A stretch of 10,037 bases of DNA from Candidatus Uhrbacteria bacterium RIFOXYA2_FULL_40_9 (GTDB taxonomy: Bacteria; Patescibacteriota; Patescibacteriia; UBA9934; GWF2-40-263). Location: positions 1-10,037 of the forward strand of contig MGEY01000006.1 of NCBI GenBank assembly GCA_001791615.1. Direction: 5' to 3'. This document shows, piece after piece, positions 5,878-10,037 of the stretch. The notes under the pieces were generated by a model. That model made no database searches, had not been told where the DNA came from, and worked only from the letters and a program-made list of their open reading frames with translations. The position numbers and the translations under genes are program-made. Position 1 is the first letter of the stretch, and each line of letters starts with the position of its first letter.

Positions 5878-7662
5878 ATGAAATGGAATATTCCTCTCTC
5901 TTCTTGGAAATTTTTTGCCCTTCTTTTTTGTTTGGGTCTGGGAACAGGTTTTTCCCTATTCTTTTTTTCTTCACAATCAATCACCTATGATGGACCTCTT
6001 TATTCCTCAGGTCTTCAAAGCAAATCCTTTTTCGATGATGTTTATCAAACAGTAAAACAAGAATCCTTTAATCAGGTAAAAGCAGCGAGCGTAGTTGTCG
6101 CTCATCATCTTCTTGTCGCTGATCAAATCGCTCGCACGTTTGAAAGCATCTCTTCTTATCCAAAAACGATTATCATTCTCAGCCCCAATCACTTTTCCTC
6201 AGGTACAGCCCAAGTCCAATTCTCCCAAGGAGCCTGGCAGACTCCTTATGGCGAGGTCTTTGCTGATGCAGAAGCCGTCGCCACTCTGGTCTCATACCTT
6301 TCTTTTACAGCGATTGAAGAAACAACCTTTGAAAAAGAGCATGGGATTGCAGCCCTCGTGCCTTTCATCAAAAAATCTTTTCCAAAAGCACAAATCGTTC
6401 CAATTGCTCTTGCAAGTTCTCTTGATAAAACAAAGCAACAACAAATTGCTACAGCCTTGGCTGATCTTTTTCCAAATGCCCTAGTGATTGCCAGTGTAGA
6501 CATGTCTCATGAGCTTCCTGAATCAGTGGCCTTTTTCCATGACCAAATCACGCAATCGGTTTTAGAAGCCGGAGGATGTGATCAATGTCGGCTCGAAGTC
6601 GACTGTCAACCCGCACTGAATATTCTCCTTGCCATCAATGCTTTGAAAGGCACACAAACTTGGCATCTCCTTCATCGAGGAAGCTCAATTGAAATGGGAG
6701 TCACAGAAAATCCACTCGAAAACACAAGTCACATCCTTGGATATTTCACCAAAGGAAAACCCACACACGAACAAGCTTCTCCTTCCCTGTTTTTTGTCGG
6801 CGATATTATGCTAGATCGTTATGTCGAACAACTGATGCAATGGAAAGGGGTTAATTATCCTTTTAAAAATATGCAAAGGTTTTTGCTTGGAACCAATCTC
6901 ACTATCGGTAACCTAGAAGGAACTATTGGAGAGCAAGCACAAACCGAAGAAGATCTTGCCTCTTTACATTTTGTCTTTCCTCCTTCTGTCACCACTCCCC
7001 TTGCGTCTTTCTTTACTACACTAGGACTTGCCAATAATCACACGGATGATTTCGGACAAGACGGCTATGAGTCAACACTATCTCTGCTCACAGAGTCTGG
7101 CATTGACTCATTTGGATCCTCAAATGCGCCTGATCCGGTTTTTGAAACAACCATTGAAGAAACTCATCTCGTGTTTATTGGTTATCATGCATTTGGTATG
7201 GATGCACAAACAGTTGTTGATCGCATCCAAGAGTATTCCACAGAAGGAAATCCATTTATTATTGTTTTTGCCCATTGGGGAGAAGAATATCTTTCTCATC
7301 CAACAGATCAACAAAGGGAAGATGCCCGACGTTTTGTGAATGCTGGAGCTGACCTGATTGTTGGTCATCATCCCCATGTCATTCAAGGAATGGAAATGAT
7401 TGAAAACACTCCAGTTATTTATTCACTTGGAAACTTTATTTTTGATCAAATAGAGCCTGCAACAAATGAAGGTCTTGCTCTTGGGTTGCTTTTTACTGAA
7501 TCACACTATCAACTGTCTTTCTTCCCATTTGAGATTGTTCAAGCACAACCTACCCCTCTTTCAGGGACAAAAGAACAAGAGCTACAAAAGCGCTTTGCTT
7601 CCCTCTCGCAAGAGGATCTTTCCGAGCGTATAATACAAAATAACCTAATTATTTCTTACTAA
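5878..7662 (+). CDS. membrane-anchored fusion: Memo (AmmeMemoRadiSam B)-like domain + CapA-type metallophosphatase-like domain
   Basis: 594 residues. One N-terminal hydrophobic segment (about 12-30) acts as membrane anchor or uncleaved signal. Residues about 70-290 match the Memo family: VVVAHHLL (His76/77), ILSPNH (His105), WQTPYGEVFADAEAVA, EHGIAALVPFI (154-164), SVDMSH (206-211) and DCQPALNILLAI (Cys243). Two His and one Cys match, by my alignment, the metal site of human MEMO1. Residues about 303-555 are a CapA/PGA_cap domain with the usual order of metal-site motifs: VGDIMLDR (307-314), GNLEGT (344-349), LANNH (384-388), AHWGEEY (465-471), GHHPHVIQG (496-504) and YSLGNFIFD (515-523). CapA proteins act outside the membrane and are linked to poly-gamma-glutamate or other envelope polymers, but many relatives are uncharacterised. 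The fusion suggests both domains work on the same extracytoplasmic substrate, which is inference. ATG 5878 is the only start that keeps the anchor. The next gene begins one base after its stop, implying one transcription unit. Confidence 0.88.
   Translation: MKWNIPLSSWKFFALLFCLGLGTGFSLFFFSSQSITYDGPLYSSGLQSKSFFDDVYQTVKQESFNQVKAASVVVAHHLLVADQIARTFESISSYPKTIIILSPNHFSSGTAQVQFSQGAWQTPYGEVFADAEAVATLVSYLSFTAIEETTFEKEHGIAALVPFIKKSFPKAQIVPIALASSLDKTKQQQIATALADLFPNALVIASVDMSHELPESVAFFHDQITQSVLEAGGCDQCRLEVDCQPALNILLAINALKGTQTWHLLHRGSSIEMGVTENPLENTSHILGYFTKGKPTHEQASPSLFFVGDIMLDRYVEQLMQWKGVNYPFKNMQRFLLGTNLTIGNLEGTIGEQAQTEEDLASLHFVFPPSVTTPLASFFTTLGLANNHTDDFGQDGYESTLSLLTESGIDSFGSSNAPDPVFETTIEETHLVFIGYHAFGMDAQTVVDRIQEYSTEGNPFIIVFAHWGEEYLSHPTDQQREDARRFVNAGADLIVGHHPHVIQGMEMIENTPVIYSLGNFIFDQIEPATNEGLALGLLFTESHYQLSFFPFEIVQAQPTPLSGTKEQELQKRFASLSQEDLSERIIQNNLIISY
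7629..7634 (+). promoter_or_regulatory. possible internal -10 box before the KPVIYLYP gene
   Basis: A perfect TATAAT lies inside the last codons of the Memo-CapA gene, 29 nt before ATG 7664. No matching -35 is found 16-18 bp upstream, so this may be chance in AT-rich coding sequence. If active it would let the second gene be expressed separately. Confidence 0.2.
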
Positions 7663-7663
7663 T

Positions 7664-9598
7664 ATGCAAACAATGCCCACCTCTTTTTCTGAACTTCCAA
7701 ATCCCCCAACTCCCATGGAAACTCCGGAAAAACCAAAACATCTTTCAAAAAGAATGAAAATTTTTCTTGTTGTTGTTCTTAGTTTTCTCGCACTTGGTGC
7801 AGGAACAGCTTTTGGATTCTTTCTCTCAAAAATATTCTCCACCCAGACAGCTGTGACTTTCCAAACATCAGAATCAGTAGAACAACAAGCCGAAGACTAT
7901 CAAGAAAAAATGGAACAAGAAACGAATGTACTGGCTATCAACTGGATCCCGGTTAAGTCGCAATCGCTTATTCCAACACCACAAGTCATTCTTGATCAGT
8001 ACTTTTCTCTGACAACAGAAGATGTTCCTGAAGGAGAAATTTGGTATGCCAGTGGTGCATTTACCCAAGGACAAATGGAGTATTTTGCAGAACATGAATT
8101 AGATCTTCCAAATCGTTCTGATGAGGGAGACGCCATTTATTCATCTGACCTTCCATTCCTTGGTTACCACACGTTCTGGCTCGGAACAGTCAAAAATGGC
8201 ACCTATGAAGATTATCAACTTGCTCTTTCCATTGTTGGTTTACCAGGAATGGGAATGAATTATCTATTGAACTATCTGCTTATCCCTCCAGATATTGCTC
8301 ATCCCGTTGTATTCCTTGATCGTTATACGACCGACATTGGTTCTGCATTTACTTCTCCTCGATCAAACACTAATCCTTCTGCTGCTGGTTTGATTATTCC
8401 TGAGCTTGAAGAACCTATAGAACCTTGGGTAGATGCAAATGGAAATACCTTTACCTATCAGGGAGCATGGCTTCGAAATGATTATCCTTTTCCTCTCAAT
8501 CCAGATCGTTTCTCTATCACGACAACCATCAACGGCTATGAACTGCGAGAATATTTAGAAGAAGAACAGCCGATTGAATACACAAAGCTCACAGTGACAG
8601 ATAATGGATTTTTTTATACACGTGAAGATGGACGCACAGTCTGGTTTGATCTGGAAGTTCCTTTTTGGACAAATCCCTATACACCTGATTCAAAAACGAT
8701 CCCAGCTCCTACTATCTCATGGAGTGATGGAACTCAAAATGATCAGCTATACATAAAAGGTGAAATTGGCGGATGTGGACAAGTCTCTTATTCAAACGTG
8801 ATAGATTCTCTTGACCCTTCATCTCTCAAACAGACAGGATCCTATGAAGTTGATTTTGGAAAAGGGCTTATTTATGAACCGAATGATCAAGGAAGTGAAG
8901 AGTATCAATCTGCTTACACAAATGCGACTCTTTTTAATGATTCTCTTAACTGGGATGAATTCTTAGCCCTGCACCCATTCTTTTACTGGCAGGATGCCTT
9001 TGGTCGATGGATCAAATTCACCAATACTTCTGTTCTCCCTGCTGCTGAATGTGGAAAACCTGTGATTTATCTTTATCCTGAAGAACCAACAGATCTCACT
9101 GTATCCATAGATCTTAAAGGTGGCATGAGTAAATCTGAACCATTATATGAAAATGGTTGGTCTGTCACTGCTTACCCAGATGGAACTTTAACAAACCACG
9201 CTGATCAACAAACCTACCCCTATTTATTCTGGGAAGGTTCTGGAGCTTTTTACACTCCTCCTCCAACCTATTGGGTTGTAGAACAACAAAACGTAGAATC
9301 ATTTTTAATCAATACCCTTGAAAAGCTTGGTCTTAATCAAAAAGAGACTGCAGACTTCCTTGAGTTCTGGCTCCCTCGTATGCAAGACAAGGCGTATTAT
9401 CAAATTGGTTTTCATGGAACTTCTGTAATGAATCAACTTGCTCCTCTTACCTTCTCTACGCAACCAAAAACACTTGTCCGAATTCTCATGGATTATCAAG
9501 GATTGGATTCCCCTATTCCTGAAAATCCTCCAAGACTTCCTCCAACACCAAAACGAATGGGGTTTACCGTGATTGAATGGGGAGGCGTGCTTCGATAA
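7664..9598 (+). CDS. membrane-anchored protein of unknown function with C-terminal KPVIYLYP / YPYLFWEG domain
   Basis: 644 residues. A short Pro-rich, cytoplasm-facing N-terminus (to about residue 29) precedes one membrane segment (about 32-55, hydrophobic with AxxxG-type small residues) and then a long extracytoplasmic part. The middle (about 100-440) is rich in aromatic and acidic residues and matches nothing I know. From Cys463 the sequence reads CGKPVIYLYPEEPTDLTVSI, then GWSVTAYPDGTL, YPYLFWEG (518-525), FLEFWLPRMQDKAYYQIGF and FTVIEWGGVLR at the end. This 'KPVIYLYP ... YP(Y)LFWEG ... W.P.M' pattern is a conserved unnamed domain I recall from scattered bacteria and some eukaryotes; its activity is unknown to me. 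The only two cysteines (371 and 463) could form a disulfide in the extracytoplasmic part. The gene follows the Memo-CapA stop by one base and has no Shine-Dalgarno, so translational coupling and a shared envelope role are inferred. ATG 7664 is preferred because of this spacing, but a Met four codons downstream is possible. Confidence 0.82.
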   Translation: MQTMPTSFSELPNPPTPMETPEKPKHLSKRMKIFLVVVLSFLALGAGTAFGFFLSKIFSTQTAVTFQTSESVEQQAEDYQEKMEQETNVLAINWIPVKSQSLIPTPQVILDQYFSLTTEDVPEGEIWYASGAFTQGQMEYFAEHELDLPNRSDEGDAIYSSDLPFLGYHTFWLGTVKNGTYEDYQLALSIVGLPGMGMNYLLNYLLIPPDIAHPVVFLDRYTTDIGSAFTSPRSNTNPSAAGLIIPELEEPIEPWVDANGNTFTYQGAWLRNDYPFPLNPDRFSITTTINGYELREYLEEEQPIEYTKLTVTDNGFFYTREDGRTVWFDLEVPFWTNPYTPDSKTIPAPTISWSDGTQNDQLYIKGEIGGCGQVSYSNVIDSLDPSSLKQTGSYEVDFGKGLIYEPNDQGSEEYQSAYTNATLFNDSLNWDEFLALHPFFYWQDAFGRWIKFTNTSVLPAAECGKPVIYLYPEEPTDLTVSIDLKGGMSKSEPLYENGWSVTAYPDGTLTNHADQQTYPYLFWEGSGAFYTPPPTYWVVEQQNVESFLINTLEKLGLNQKETADFLEFWLPRMQDKAYYQIGFHGTSVMNQLAPLTFSTQPKTLVRILMDYQGLDSPIPENPPRLPPTPKRMGFTVIEWGGVLR

Positions 9599-9666
9599 AA
9601 AATAACATCCCCCTCTGACAAAAGCCAAGAGTTTCCTATTTCGACTCATCCAAAATCCAATCACCT

Positions 9667-9771
9667 GTCATCCCGAGCGAGAACATAACCCCCTCTGTCA
9701 TCCCGAGCGAGGTAATATATCCCCCTGTCATCCCGAGCGAGATAATATATCCCCCTGTCATCCCGAGCGAG
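9667..9771. repeat. 30-bp tandem subrepeat, four copies (unit A)
   Basis: GTCATCCCGAGCGAG occurs at 9667, 9697, 9727 and 9757, exactly 30 bp apart. The 15-bp fillers are AACATAACCCCCTCT, GTAATATATCCCCCT and ATAATATATCCCCCT; the fourth copy runs into GTTATCGTCGAGCCGAG. The 15-mer is invariant while the fillers are variants of one another. Confidence 0.93.
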
Positions 9772-9850
9772 GTTATCGTCGAGCCGAGGGATCTCGAGTT
9801 ATTCAAGATTTCTCCACTCGTCACTAGAAAACTCCTCAATCGAAAATGAC
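9757..9850. repeat. REP/MITE-like imperfect palindromic element, complete copy
   Basis: The element opens with GTCATCCCGA (9757-9766) and closes with TCGAAAATGAC (9840-9850): the outer GTCAT/ATGAC and CGA/TCG pair. An inner hairpin pairs GAGGGATCTCGA (9786-9797) with TCAAGATTTCTC (9803-9814), allowing two G.U pairs and one mismatch. Intergenic repeats of the style GTCATCCCGAGC...GAGGGATCT...AGATTTCTC...ATGAC are familiar from several bacterial groups; mobility of this one is not demonstrated. Confidence 0.7.
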
Positions 9851-9910
9851 CTCCTCCCCGGGCTAAAGCCAAGAGTTTCCTATTTCGGCTCATCCAAAAT
9901 CCAATCACCT

Positions 9911-9985
9911 GTCATCCCGAGCGAGATAATATATCCCCCTGTCATCCCGAGCGAGAACATAACCCCCTCTGTCATCCCGAGCGAG
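9911..9985. repeat. 30-bp tandem subrepeat, three copies (unit B)
   Basis: GTCATCCCGAGCGAG occurs at 9911, 9941 and 9971 with the same 30-bp period. The fillers are ATAATATATCCCCCT and AACATAACCCCCTCT, so filler types are shared with unit A but in a different order and number. The third copy leads into the same GTTATCGTCGAGCCGAG as in unit A. Confidence 0.93.
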
Positions 9986-10037
9986 GTTATCGTCGAGCCG
10001 AGGGATCTTGAGTTATTCAAGATTTCTCCACTCGTCA
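9971..10037. repeat. second palindromic element, truncated by window edge
   Basis: Same opening 15-mer and same central part as the element at 9757-9850. Here the inner hairpin is complete: GAGGGATCTTGA (10000-10011), loop GTTAT, TCAAGATTTCTC (10017-10028), 12 paired positions with two G.U. By comparison with the first copy its end would fall about 27 bp past the window. Confidence 0.7.

Larger units (their letters stand above)
9599..10037. repeat. non-coding repeat cluster (two compound units)
   Basis: No gene is supported here. Two related units lie in tandem: unit A from 9621 and unit B from 9865, offset 244 bp. Their heads (9621-9666 and 9865-9910) are identical except for one base (9644/9888). 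Their tails (9772-9823 and 9986-10037) are also identical except for one base (9795/10009), at an offset of 214, because unit B has one 30-bp subrepeat fewer. Unit B runs off the right edge, so the cluster may continue. No terminator for the preceding gene is evident in 9599-9620. Confidence 0.9.

Noticed and set aside
9636..9908. Minus-strand 90-codon reading frame with repeated SLGMTGGYI-type decapeptides
   Set aside because: It is produced by the 30-bp tandem repeat, whose length is a multiple of three. The region is an intergenic palindromic repeat, and a second frame (9305-9664) begins with the same residues only because the compound unit is duplicated.
9667..9985. CRISPR-like array
   Set aside because: Repeat and spacer are both 15 bp, the fillers are variants of each other and recur in both series, and no cas genes are nearby. 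This is a tandem repeat, not CRISPR.
9599..10037. Insertion sequence or integrase attachment site
   Set aside because: No transposase or integrase gene and no tRNA are visible; the palindromic elements carry no coding sequence.

Overview
The window looks like a chromosomal piece of an uncultured, moderately AT-rich bacterium with the standard genetic code (TGA is used as a stop). Several traits suggest a member of the Patescibacteria/CPR. These are divergent RpiB and Rpe proteins side by side, an exported protein with a 'VYYYG..G..RYVFPN' module that I associate from memory with that group, a Memo-CapA fusion, very tight spacing, and promoters placed almost on top of start codons. This assignment is an inference from protein style, not from a phylogenetic marker search.

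Layout. Positions 1-1534 (minus strand) hold the N-terminal half of isoleucyl-tRNA synthetase (ileS), which runs off the left edge. An 87-bp divergent promoter region follows. On the plus strand come rpiB (1622-2092), an rpe-like epimerase (2097-2750) and a secreted protein ending in a cupredoxin-like domain that has lost copper ligands (2800-3594), closed by a strong intrinsic terminator (3601-3631). A monocistronic 714-residue protein of unknown function follows (3671-5815). It has its own promoter and clearly higher GC than its neighbours. A 13-bp perfect hairpin (5844-5877) then appears to be both a terminator and the carrier of the next promoter's -10 box. It leads into a two-gene unit: a membrane-anchored Memo/CapA fusion (5878-7662) and, one base later, a membrane-anchored protein with a C-terminal 'KPVIYLYP' domain (7664-9598). 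The right end (9599-10037) is non-coding and made of nested repeats.

How the genes relate. rpiB and rpe interconvert pentose phosphates (ribose-5-P/ribulose-5-P and ribulose-5-P/xylulose-5-P) and are almost certainly co-transcribed. The three proteins at 2800-3594, 5878-7662 and 7664-9598 all carry N-terminal export or anchor segments, so much of the window serves the cell surface. The CapA fusion and the KPVIYLYP protein share a transcription unit and probably act in the same envelope process, which the sequence alone does not identify.

No tRNA, rRNA, CRISPR array, transposase or known defence system was recognised. The most unusual items are the composite terminator/promoter at 5837-5880, the Memo-CapA fusion, the copper-less cupredoxin, the compositionally distinct 714-residue protein, and the repeat cluster in which the left end of a palindromic element is tandemly multiplied with a 30-bp period.
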